From: Leptospira koniambonensis | GTDB taxonomy: Bacteria; Spirochaetota; Leptospiria; Leptospirales; Leptospiraceae | Assembly (NCBI RefSeq): GCF_004769555.1 | Contig: NZ_RQFY01000004.1 | Span: 1,971,520 to 2,035,519 of the forward strand | Direction of reading: 5' to 3' | Length of the DNA: 64,000 nucleotides | Part shown: positions 35,747 through 44,086 of the stretch, piece by piece | Layout: the number at the start of each line of letters is the position of its first letter | How positions within the stretch are numbered: position 1 is the first letter of the stretch | The notes under the pieces: generated by a model | What the model was told of the DNA's origin: nothing | Database searches by the model: none | What the model saw: the letters and a program-made list of their open reading frames with translations, nothing else | Program-made: the position numbers and the translations under genes

Positions 35747-37156
35747 TCAATCCAAGACTGAATCTTTTAATACTGCACTTCTTCCATCTTCTTTTTTGAT
35801 CTGCCAAAATATAAAACTAGAAGATAAAGTGATAATTCCCATACAAGCAAATGTGCTCTTAAATGCTAAAAGCATATTTGCAGGATCTTGACCAAAAAGA
35901 TCTCTGAACGCTTCCAATGCTCCTGCAGCACATGCGACTCCCATTCCCATTGCTAACATCTGGACCATAGAGAGCATTGTATTTCCGCTGCTTGTAAATT
36001 CTCCATTCAGATCTTTTAAAGTAAGAGTGTTCATTGCGGTGAATTGAAATGAGTTAAATGCTCCAAAGCAGAATAATTGAAAAGAAAAGATCCACCAATT
36101 TTCTGAAGAGTTTAGCCAGAAAAAGCTGCTCATGCTCAAACCTATCAATAGAGTATTGGTAACCAAAACTTTTCTATAACCTAATTTATAGATTAATAAT
36201 GGAGCGAACCTTTTGATCCCTATTCCTGCGATTGCCATTGGTAAAAGCATTAAGCCTGCTTTAAAAGGAGGATATCCCATATTCACTTGTAGGAATAATG
36301 GAACCAAAAACGGCATACTGGAACTTCCAAGTCTAGAGAAAAGATTTCCTAAAAGACCAATGCTTAATGTAGGGATAGAAAATATTCGGGGAGAAAATAA
36401 AGGTTTGGAACTTCTCGCTGCATGGATCCAGTAGGCTGCTATACTTGCGAGCCCGAATATTGTAAGAAGGATTACTCCTGCCTTCTGCAAACCTAAACTA
36501 GATCCTGCATCCAATGCTAAAGAAAAAGTAACCATTCCGAATGCCAAAAGTAGATATCCTTTCAGATCGAATACGGATGGATTCGGGATTGGATTTCCTT
36601 TCATGTAAATGGAAGATGCAATGATCCCGGCGACTCCAACAGGAAGATTGATCAGAAAGATCCAATGCCAAGAAGCAGTTTCTACTAACCATCCTCCCAA
36701 AACAGGACCTACTAATGGACCAATCAGACCTGGTATGGCTACAAAACTGATCGCTTGTAAAAATTGCTCTGGAGAAACAGAGCGAAGAAGTGCTAAACGA
36801 CCTACAGGAAGTAAGAGTGCTCCTCCCACCCCTTGCAAAATTCTAGAAAGAACAAGCTGTGTTAAATTTTGAGAAAGAGCACAGAATAGAGAACCTAAGG
36901 CGAATAAGGATAAGGCTCCTATAAAAACCTGGCGAATTCCAAATTTGTCGGAGATCCAACCAGAAGCTGGAATGATCATCGCCATTGTAAGAAGGTAAGC
37001 GACCACCACCGACTGCATTCTCAAGGGACTCGCATCTAAATTTTTGGCGATCGCTGGCAGAGCGGTATTGACGATTGTCCCGTCCAGAGTCTGCATAAAA
37101 AAGCCGCAGGCCACGAGCCAAAGTAAAGCCTTGGTTCCCTTAGTTTCTTCTGTCAT
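35747..37156 (-). CDS. MFS transporter, DHA2 (EmrB/QacA-like) drug-exporter type
   Basis: Integral inner-membrane exporter of 469 residues with about 14 membrane helices, as in the DHA2 family. The first helix has LDGTIVNTALP (motif D1) with its acidic residue. Motif A is SGWISDKFGIRQVF. Motif C, ISFVAIPGLIGPLVGPVLGG, marks the antiporter group. Substrates are usually lipophilic drugs, but none can be specified. A TGTTGGA-TCCAACA palindrome lies 37 bases upstream of its start and may be the operator. Confidence 0.86.
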   Translation of the reverse strand: MTEETKGTKALLWLVACGFFMQTLDGTIVNTALPAIAKNLDASPLRMQSVVVAYLLTMAMIIPASGWISDKFGIRQVFIGALSLFALGSLFCALSQNLTQLVLSRILQGVGGALLLPVGRLALLRSVSPEQFLQAISFVAIPGLIGPLVGPVLGGWLVETASWHWIFLINLPVGVAGIIASSIYMKGNPIPNPSVFDLKGYLLLAFGMVTFSLALDAGSSLGLQKAGVILLTIFGLASIAAYWIHAARSSKPLFSPRIFSIPTLSIGLLGNLFSRLGSSSMPFLVPLFLQVNMGYPPFKAGLMLLPMAIAGIGIKRFAPLLIYKLGYRKVLVTNTLLIGLSMSSFFWLNSSENWWIFSFQLFCFGAFNSFQFTAMNTLTLKDLNGEFTSSGNTMLSMVQMLAMGMGVACAAGALEAFRDLFGQDPANMLLAFKSTFACMGIITLSSSFIFWQIKKEDGRSAVLKDSVLD

Positions 37157-37192
37157 AGGATTTTAGACGGAGACCGACTGCCTTGCGCACCA

Positions 37193-37240
37193 TGTTGGAA
37201 CTCCAACACAAGAATTTCAGGCCTTGTAAGAATTCCAACA
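37193..37240 (-). promoter_or_regulatory. candidate operator upstream of the MFS exporter
   Basis: TGTTGGA at 37193-37199 and TCCAACA at 37202-37208 form an inverted repeat with two bases between, and a third half-site TCCAACA is at 37234-37240. The spacing suits a TetR- or MarR-like dimer. A related short palindrome (TGTAGGAGTTTCTACG) occurs inside the family B repeat near 11672, so a dispersed repeat is an alternative. The rest of the 296-base gap to gltB shows no gene. Confidence 0.4.
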
Positions 37241-37452
37241 TCGATATAAGCCGTATATATGCGATTTGGCTCTGGATTCCTTTAAAAAGATCGTTTTCAA
37301 ACTAGGCACTCGTAAATTTACTGGTCTAAGAATCGGACATTTGCTACAAAATTCAGCCAAACATCGCGTGGGTGGGGGTTTCCTCTGTCCGTGGACCAAG
37401 GCAAGAGCAGTGTCCCGGATTTACTATCAACCCTAAAGAGGAACCTTAGCGG

Positions 37453-40400
37453 ATGTTAAACCTTGACGAACAGTTGCGGATCCAAAAGTACTTGGAGGAA
37501 AACGGTCTATATGACAAGTCCTTCGAGCGCGATAACTGCGGAGTAGGCTTCGTCGCTTCTTATAAGGGCGAGTCCAATCACCGAGTTGTATCAATGGGTT
37601 TGAAGGCGGTCGCATGCCTTACCCACCGCGGAGCCGTAGATGCAGATATGCAAACCGGAGACGGCGCCGGGATCATGATCCGTATTCCTAAAAAACTGTT
37701 TGCGAAGTACATCGAGGAGATGGGCCATAGACGCCCTGACGAAGATTCCATCGGTGTGGGGATGGTCTTCCTACCACGCGAGGACATAGACAAACAAGAT
37801 GTTTGCCGAAGCCTCATCGAATCAGCACTTATGCAATTCAACTTCAAGCTGTATGCTTGGAGATATGTTCCTGTAAATCCAGAGGTTTTAGGACCTAAGG
37901 CCAACGCTTCTCGTCCTCAGATCGAACAAGTACTGATCGGAAAACCGGATGGGATGTCCAACGAGGATTTCGAAACTAAATTATTCCTGATCCAAAAGAA
38001 AGTGATGAGAGATGCTCTTAAACTTTCTATGAGCGAGGACTTCTATATTTGTTCCTTCTCTTCTGAAAGAATTACTTTCAAAGGATTATTTAACGGAAAC
38101 CAAGTCTCTCAATTCTATGAGGATCTAAAAAGTGAGGAGATGGTTTCTCCTTATTGTATCTTCCACCAAAGATATTCTACTAACACCTTTCCAAGCTGGG
38201 CTTTGGCTCAACCTTTCCGCGTTCTTGCGCATAACGGAGAGATCAATACAATCGTAGGGAACAGGATTTGGATGCTCGCAAGAGAAGAAGAACTTGCCTG
38301 CGAAAAATGGGGAGAATTTCAGAAAGAGATCCATCCGATCATCAGACCTCATTTATCTGACTCCGCAAGTTTGGATAACGCTATGGAAGCGATTGTACGT
38401 TCTGGTAAGGACGTTCTTCACGCCAAAGCGATGTTGATCCCAAATGCTTGGAGTAAGAACGTCCAAATGTCCGAAGGACTAAAATCGTTTTATGAGTATA
38501 ATAACACTCTAACCGAGCCTTGGGACGGACCTGCTGCTCTTGCTTTTGCTGAAGGCGACTGGGTCGGAGGAAGTTTGGATAGAAACGGACTTCGCCCTGC
38601 AAGATATGTTGTGACCGAAGACGGACTCGTTGTAATGGGTTCCGAAACCGGTCTAGTTCATATAGACGAAGAGATCATCACCAAAAAAGGAAGATTGGGG
38701 CCAGGCGATATGCTCGCGATCAACTTGAAAGAAGGTAAGATCTACTTCAACGAGGACGTCAACGCACTCTTCGAGAAAAAATACGATTATAGAGAATGGT
38801 CTAAAGAAAATGTAGAGTATCTGGACCAAACTATTGACGAGTCCATTACTAAAACTGTAACTTATAGCGGAGATGATCTAAGAAGAAGACAGATCCTTTT
38901 TGCATATTCTCCATACAAACAAAAAGCGGTAATCAAACCTCAGGCGATCGCAGGTAAAGAAGCAATTGGTTCCATGGGAGATGATACTCCTTTGTCAATA
39001 CTCATGCTTTCTCGAATCGGATTGTATACATACTTCCGCCAGAGATTTGCTCAGGTAACAAATCCACCGATCGACTATCTAAGAGAGAAGGGAGTAACTT
39101 CTCTTTATACTCGTCTTGTTAAGAAGACAAATCTTTTCGCAGATGAAAAACCTCAGAATTGTCTAGTACTTTCTCATCCGTATCTTACTAATCTTGGATT
39201 ACAAAGGATCAGGGATAAGGACGGAAAACAATACAAGGTAGTTACCTTGGATGCTACTTTCGAAGCTCATCATGAGGAAGGCGCTGCCAGAAATTATCTT
39301 GAACTCGCATTGGATCAATTGCTTGCGAACGCAGTCAAATCCGCTGAAGAAGGAGTGAATATACTAATTCTTTCGGATAAAAAACTGAATAAAGACCGCG
39401 CTCCTATTCCTATGGAACTTGCGGTTGCGGCAGTTCATAACCATTTGATCCGTAATAAAAAACGTGCTGCTACAAGCATTCTTGTAGAAACAGGATCTGC
39501 ATTCGAAATTCATAATGTGGCTGTTCTACTTGGATACGGTGCTTCCGGAGTGAATAGTTATCTGATCTGGGATACTCTTCACGACCTATGGACCAAGGGA
39601 GACTTTGATGCAGAAGACGGCACTCGTCCTTCTTTTGCTTCTCTTTGCACAAACTACCGTGCAGGTGTGGACGACGGACTTCTGAAAATCATGTCCAAGA
39701 TGGGAATTTCTATCATGTCTTCCTATGTGGGTGGACAGGTATTTGAAGCAATCGGACTTTCTAGAACTCTGATCTCTAAATACTTCCCAGGAACTTATTC
39801 CAGAATTTCTGGAATTGGTATCGGTGGTATCGAGCAAAATATTCTACGCAACCACGACTCTGCATTCAACAAAGAGATTAACCCTGAAGACTTTATCTCT
39901 GAAAAAGATGACCAACCTCATAGATGGTCTCCTAAAGTAGTAAAATTCATCCGTAAAGCTGCGGTTGATAATGACTACGAAGCATTCTTAGAAGCTTCTA
40001 AATTAATGGAAGAAAGTGATCCGATCAATATCCGAGATCTATTCGATTTCGTAGATCGTGCACCTGTTCCAATTGAAGAAGTAGAAACAGTTTCTGAGAT
40101 CCAAAAACGTTTTTTAACTCCTGGTATGAGTCATGGTGCACTTTCTATCGAAGCTCACACTGACCTTGCAATTGCAATGAACCGTTTGGGAGCAAAGTCT
40201 TCCTCCGGAGAAGGTGGAGAAAGTCCATCTCGTTACGTTGTAGATGAGAAAGGGGACCTCGCGAACTCTTCTATCAAACAAGTAGCTTCCGGAAGATTCG
40301 GAGTGACTTCTGAATATCTAAACTCTGCAAAAGAGTTGGAGATCAAGATTGCTCAGGGAGCAAAACCTGGAGAAGGTGGACAACTTCCAGGTAAGAAGAA

Positions 40401-41940
40401 TAATGAGGAGATCGCGACTAACCGTCATACTCCTCAGGGAATCGACCTGATTTCTCCTCCACCTCACCACGATATTTATTCTATCGAGGACTTGTCTCAG
40501 TTGATCTATGACTTGAAACAGGCAAACCATACTGCTCAAGTATCAGTTAAACTGGTATCTGAAGCTGGAGTGGGAACGATCGCTGCCGGTGTTGCGAAAG
40601 CAAACGCTGACGTGATCTTGATCTCGGGGCATGTGGGAGGAACTGGAGCAGCTTCTCTTACTTCTATCAAACATGCTGGATCTCCTTGGGAGCTTGGTCT
40701 TTCTGAAACACATCAAGTTTTAGTAATGAACGGATTGAGAGATAGAGTTGTTCTCCGTACTGATGGTGGTATCGTTTCCGGAAGGGACGTGATCATCGCT
40801 GCATGTTTAGGTGCAGAAGAGTATGGAATTGGAACTGCTTCTCTAGTGGCATTGGGTTGTATCATGGCGAGAAAATGCCATTTGAACAATTGTCCTACAG
40901 GAATTGCTACCCAGGATCCTAAGTTCAGAGCGAAGTATAAAGGATCTCCTGATCAAGTCGCTACTCTAATGACACTTCTTGCAATGGAAGTTCGTGAGTA
41001 TCTTGCGAAGCTTGGATTCCGCTCCATGGATGAGATCGTAGGAAGAACAGACCTTCTGAAACAAATTACTCGTTATGAGCAAGACCGTTTAGATTCTTTG
41101 GACTTGAATCCGATTTTAGTACGTCTTCCTCTTCTTTACGATCCTAAGAAGAAAAAAGACAGATTCGTAAGAAGAGAATCTGTTGGAGAAGTTTTAGATG
41201 ATCGTATCCTAAAAGATGCGGAGCCTGCGTTAGAAGGAAAAACCTCCATGTCTCTTTCTTATTCTGTGAAGAATACGAACAGAACCGTGGGAGCAAAAGT
41301 TTCCGGAATTATCGCACGTAAATACGGATCCAAAGGTCTTCCTGGAAAACTAGAAATCATTCTGGAAGGAACTGCTGGCCAGTCCTTAGGAGCATGGCTC
41401 GTGAAAGGAGTGCAGATCACTCTTCACGGAGATGCAAACGACTATGTAGGAAAAGGACTCTGCGGTGGAACGATTGTGATCCGTAAACATAGACGTTCCA
41501 AACTGAAAGCATATGAGAACGTGATCATCGGTAATACCTGTCTTTACGGTGCTACTTCTGGAAAACTTTTCAGTTCAGGTAGAGCTGGTGAAAGATTCGG
41601 AGTTAGAAACTCTGGAGCGGACGCAGTAGTTGGCGGAGCGGGTGACCACTTCTTAGAATATATGACCAGTGGAACCATCGTTTGTTTAGGAACAGTTGGT
41701 AAGAATATGGGTGCCGGTATGACTGGAGGAAAAGCTTACTTCTTCCAAAAAGACTGGGAATTAGAACCTTTAATCAATAAAGAATATGTGAAAATCGTGG
41801 ATCTTGAGAATGAAGATTACGATATCATAAAGTCTTTGATTACTGAACACACTAAGTTGACCGGATCTGAACTTTCAGAAGAGATCTTGAAAACTTGGGA
41901 TGCTTCTAAAAAATATTTTGTGAAAGTTACTCCTAAATAA
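37453..41940 (+). CDS. gltB: glutamate synthase large subunit
   Basis: Makes two glutamates from glutamine and 2-oxoglutarate, central to ammonia assimilation. The 1495-residue chain starts with a short propeptide. C29 in RDNCGVGFVASYKG is the expected N-terminal nucleophile of the class II glutamine amidotransferase domain. The [3Fe-4S]-binding segment CIMARKCHLNNCPTGIATQ is near residue 1137. The FMN-binding synthase domain (SGHVGGTGAASLTS) and the C-terminal repeated-glycine domain (GLCGGTIVIRKHRR) are complete. A GAGGAA ribosome site precedes the ATG. No gltD small subunit is adjacent: the next gene is opgG. Confidence 0.96.
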   Translation: MLNLDEQLRIQKYLEENGLYDKSFERDNCGVGFVASYKGESNHRVVSMGLKAVACLTHRGAVDADMQTGDGAGIMIRIPKKLFAKYIEEMGHRRPDEDSIGVGMVFLPREDIDKQDVCRSLIESALMQFNFKLYAWRYVPVNPEVLGPKANASRPQIEQVLIGKPDGMSNEDFETKLFLIQKKVMRDALKLSMSEDFYICSFSSERITFKGLFNGNQVSQFYEDLKSEEMVSPYCIFHQRYSTNTFPSWALAQPFRVLAHNGEINTIVGNRIWMLAREEELACEKWGEFQKEIHPIIRPHLSDSASLDNAMEAIVRSGKDVLHAKAMLIPNAWSKNVQMSEGLKSFYEYNNTLTEPWDGPAALAFAEGDWVGGSLDRNGLRPARYVVTEDGLVVMGSETGLVHIDEEIITKKGRLGPGDMLAINLKEGKIYFNEDVNALFEKKYDYREWSKENVEYLDQTIDESITKTVTYSGDDLRRRQILFAYSPYKQKAVIKPQAIAGKEAIGSMGDDTPLSILMLSRIGLYTYFRQRFAQVTNPPIDYLREKGVTSLYTRLVKKTNLFADEKPQNCLVLSHPYLTNLGLQRIRDKDGKQYKVVTLDATFEAHHEEGAARNYLELALDQLLANAVKSAEEGVNILILSDKKLNKDRAPIPMELAVAAVHNHLIRNKKRAATSILVETGSAFEIHNVAVLLGYGASGVNSYLIWDTLHDLWTKGDFDAEDGTRPSFASLCTNYRAGVDDGLLKIMSKMGISIMSSYVGGQVFEAIGLSRTLISKYFPGTYSRISGIGIGGIEQNILRNHDSAFNKEINPEDFISEKDDQPHRWSPKVVKFIRKAAVDNDYEAFLEASKLMEESDPINIRDLFDFVDRAPVPIEEVETVSEIQKRFLTPGMSHGALSIEAHTDLAIAMNRLGAKSSSGEGGESPSRYVVDEKGDLANSSIKQVASGRFGVTSEYLNSAKELEIKIAQGAKPGEGGQLPGKKNNEEIATNRHTPQGIDLISPPPHHDIYSIEDLSQLIYDLKQANHTAQVSVKLVSEAGVGTIAAGVAKANADVILISGHVGGTGAASLTSIKHAGSPWELGLSETHQVLVMNGLRDRVVLRTDGGIVSGRDVIIAACLGAEEYGIGTASLVALGCIMARKCHLNNCPTGIATQDPKFRAKYKGSPDQVATLMTLLAMEVREYLAKLGFRSMDEIVGRTDLLKQITRYEQDRLDSLDLNPILVRLPLLYDPKKKKDRFVRRESVGEVLDDRILKDAEPALEGKTSMSLSYSVKNTNRTVGAKVSGIIARKYGSKGLPGKLEIILEGTAGQSLGAWLVKGVQITLHGDANDYVGKGLCGGTIVIRKHRRSKLKAYENVIIGNTCLYGATSGKLFSSGRAGERFGVRNSGADAVVGGAGDHFLEYMTSGTIVCLGTVGKNMGAGMTGGKAYFFQKDWELEPLINKEYVKIVDLENEDYDIIKSLITEHTKLTGSELSEEILKTWDASKKYFVKVTPK

Positions 41941-41970
41941 AGTAACTCTAAAAATAGCCAATCAGACCAA

Positions 41971-42024
41971 AGGGCAAGGTTGCGATGAGTTCGATCTGAA
42001 TTCGGACTTAAAAGACCTTGCCCT
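41971..42024. repeat. inverted repeat between gltB and opgG
   Basis: AGGGCAAGGT at 41971-41980 and ACCTTGCCCT at 42015-42024 are exact 10-base complements enclosing 34 bases. It starts 30 bases after gltB and ends 60 bases before opgG. Without a T run it may be an mRNA-end hairpin or a leader structure for the opg operon. Confidence 0.5.
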
Positions 42025-42084
42025 CTCTGTGTACGGATGGTAGACTGGTTTAAGCATTCGTCTTGCTGAAAGGAAAGATACGAA

Positions 42085-43689
42085 TTGTTACGATTGCATA
42101 TAATTCTGGCGTTTGTGGCAACAGCCTTGCTCTTTGCCGTCGCAGATAGACAGCAGAGGCGGGACAGAGAAGAACCTGATTTCTCTTCTTCTCCATTACT
42201 AAGTGTGATGGAGGGGGAAATTTCCGACCACAGCACTCATCCTACATTTAAATTTTCATTTTCGGATCTCAAGGGACGAGCTAGAGCATTATCTAAACTA
42301 CGTTACATTCCTCCTAAACATTCCACTACAGACTTTTTGAAAGGTCTGCCTTGGAACCAATACAAGAACATTTTTTTTCGTCCTGAAAAATCAGTTTGGA
42401 AGAAGGAAGGAAATCCTTTCCAGCTGCAGTTTTTGCATCCTGGACATTTATATAATACGAATATAAGAGTTTTTGAAGTGAGAGGGGACTTTGCGAGAGA
42501 GATCGTTTATGATCCTTCTTCTTTTGATCTATCTAAACTAAAGGGTGTGGGAGAACTTCCACCTAATTTAGGTTATTCGGGATTCAAAATACATTTTCCG
42601 ATCAATACACAAGAACACACGGATGAATTTGCAGTTTTCCAAGGTGCAAGTTATTATAGGATCATTTCTAAAAAACAATGGTATGGACTTTCTGCTCGAG
42701 GAATTGCAATCAATACGGGTATGCCTTACCCGGAAGATTTTCCTTCTTTCAGGGAATTTTATATAGTTAAACCCGATAAGACTGACTCTACAATCACAGT
42801 TTACGCTCTTTTAGATGGAAGAACTGCGACGGGTGCTTATGAGTTCCAGATCACTCCTGGAAAAGTTTCTGCGGTAAAAGTTAATGCCGAGGTCATCCTT
42901 AGGACCAAGGTAGATCGACTCGGGATTGCACCTTTGACCAGTATGTATTGGTATAGTGAGACCAGAGGAATTCCAAAAGGACAGGCTTATCCTGAGTCTC
43001 ATGATTCAGATGGATTATTGATCCATTCAGGAAAAGGAGAATGGATCTGGAGACCTCTGGACAATCCAAAAAGAAGCACAACGTATTCTTTCTCGGATGA
43101 AAACCCAAGAGGATTCGGACTAATCCAAAGAGATAGAGAATTCCAAAATTATCAACATAGCGAAATGAAATACCAACTTAGGCCGAGTGCTTGGGTAGAG
43201 CCAGAAGTTCCTTTTGGAAAAGGTTCAGTTCATCTTTTGGAAAATCCAACGGTCCAGGATTCTGATGATAATATGGGTGCATACTGGATGCCGGAACCTA
43301 TTCCTCAGCCTGGAGTTCCATTCGATTTTTCTTATACAGTTCGTTGGCCGGATACTGATCCTCTTCCTGATTCTATGGCAAAGGTAGTGGCGACTCGGAT
43401 AGGAGACGCACAAGGAGAGCCTGATCTGAAAATGTTCTATGTGGATTTTAAAAGTTCCAGCTTAAGTTCTTTGGATCCATTTGCATATATCCAGGCGAGA
43501 ATAGATACAGGAGAAAATGCAGAATTATCCGAATATTCGGTCCAAAAAATAGAAGAGACTGGGGTATGGAGATTAACTTTCGGAGTTTATCCTAAAAATA
43601 AATTTAAGGCCTCCGATCTAAAGGCTGCATTAAGCAGAAACCAAGAAATCATTTCTGAAACCTGGAATTTCGTACTTGAGCCGAACTAA
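42085..43689 (+). CDS. opgG: periplasmic glucan biosynthesis protein OpgG
   Basis: Periplasmic protein needed to make or branch osmoregulated periplasmic glucans. A TTG start at 42085 follows AGGAAAG and gives the signal sequence MLRLHIILAFVATALLFAVA; no ATG gives a better start. The mature protein shows the OpgG pattern: the N-terminal FSFSDLKGRARALSKLRYIPP, the PFQLQFLHPGHLYN region and the Trp/Arg-rich core SRGIAINTGMPYPEDFPSFR with FYIVKP. The length of 534 residues is normal. Its 3' end overlaps the small membrane protein gene by 14 bases, part of a translationally coupled opg operon. Confidence 0.88.
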   Translation: MLRLHIILAFVATALLFAVADRQQRRDREEPDFSSSPLLSVMEGEISDHSTHPTFKFSFSDLKGRARALSKLRYIPPKHSTTDFLKGLPWNQYKNIFFRPEKSVWKKEGNPFQLQFLHPGHLYNTNIRVFEVRGDFAREIVYDPSSFDLSKLKGVGELPPNLGYSGFKIHFPINTQEHTDEFAVFQGASYYRIISKKQWYGLSARGIAINTGMPYPEDFPSFREFYIVKPDKTDSTITVYALLDGRTATGAYEFQITPGKVSAVKVNAEVILRTKVDRLGIAPLTSMYWYSETRGIPKGQAYPESHDSDGLLIHSGKGEWIWRPLDNPKRSTTYSFSDENPRGFGLIQRDREFQNYQHSEMKYQLRPSAWVEPEVPFGKGSVHLLENPTVQDSDDNMGAYWMPEPIPQPGVPFDFSYTVRWPDTDPLPDSMAKVVATRIGDAQGEPDLKMFYVDFKSSSLSSLDPFAYIQARIDTGENAELSEYSVQKIEETGVWRLTFGVYPKNKFKASDLKAALSRNQEIISETWNFVLEPN

Positions 43690-44086
43690 AAAAAAGCAAG
43701 AAAACTTGAGTGACTCAGGTTCATTAGAAAATCTTCATCTTTCGAAAGAATGGGAACGGCTGGAACTTTATTTAAGAGGAATGGGAATAGAAGATAGTTT
43801 AGAGATCCAAAATACCCTCTCCAAGGTTTTCGAAAAATCCAAATCTTCCGACAAAAATATATTCGAAATTTTCAAAGAAGAAACATCCGTAAAACTACAT
43901 CGTGATTGGGAGAGCAGCCTTCCTCCTTTAGAACCAGGTTCCATGGTTCCGAGGCCGATCGATTTTGGACCACTCGCAGATCTTGCTTCTCCTTCTGCAG
44001 AAAAACCTGAGCCAGTTGCATTGGTCCTTACTGCATTATTCTGGGCCACGGTTTATATCTCTCTGGCAGTCTGGTACTTCTCATGA
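43676..44086 (+). CDS. small membrane protein resembling the detached N-terminal part of OpgH
   Basis: A 136-residue protein lying between opgG and opgH and overlapping both: 14 bases with opgG and ATGA with opgH. It is cytoplasmic and charged up to about residue 115 and ends in one membrane helix (VALVLTALFWATVYISLAVWYF). The segment LEPGSMVPRPIDFGPLADL recalls the EAKRSSMFPDPW region before the first helix of E. coli OpgH, which is missing from the downstream opgH. It thus looks like a split-off N-terminal domain. The TTG at 43676 is the longest start; a TTG at 43706 is possible. Confidence 0.6.
   Translation: MSRTKKKQENLSDSGSLENLHLSKEWERLELYLRGMGIEDSLEIQNTLSKVFEKSKSSDKNIFEIFKEETSVKLHRDWESSLPPLEPGSMVPRPIDFGPLADLASPSAEKPEPVALVLTALFWATVYISLAVWYFS

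Noticed and set aside
43676..44086. Frameshift in opgH as an explanation of the small upstream gene
   Set aside because: The two frames overlap by the clean ATGA arrangement, and the small protein ends in its own complete membrane helix.
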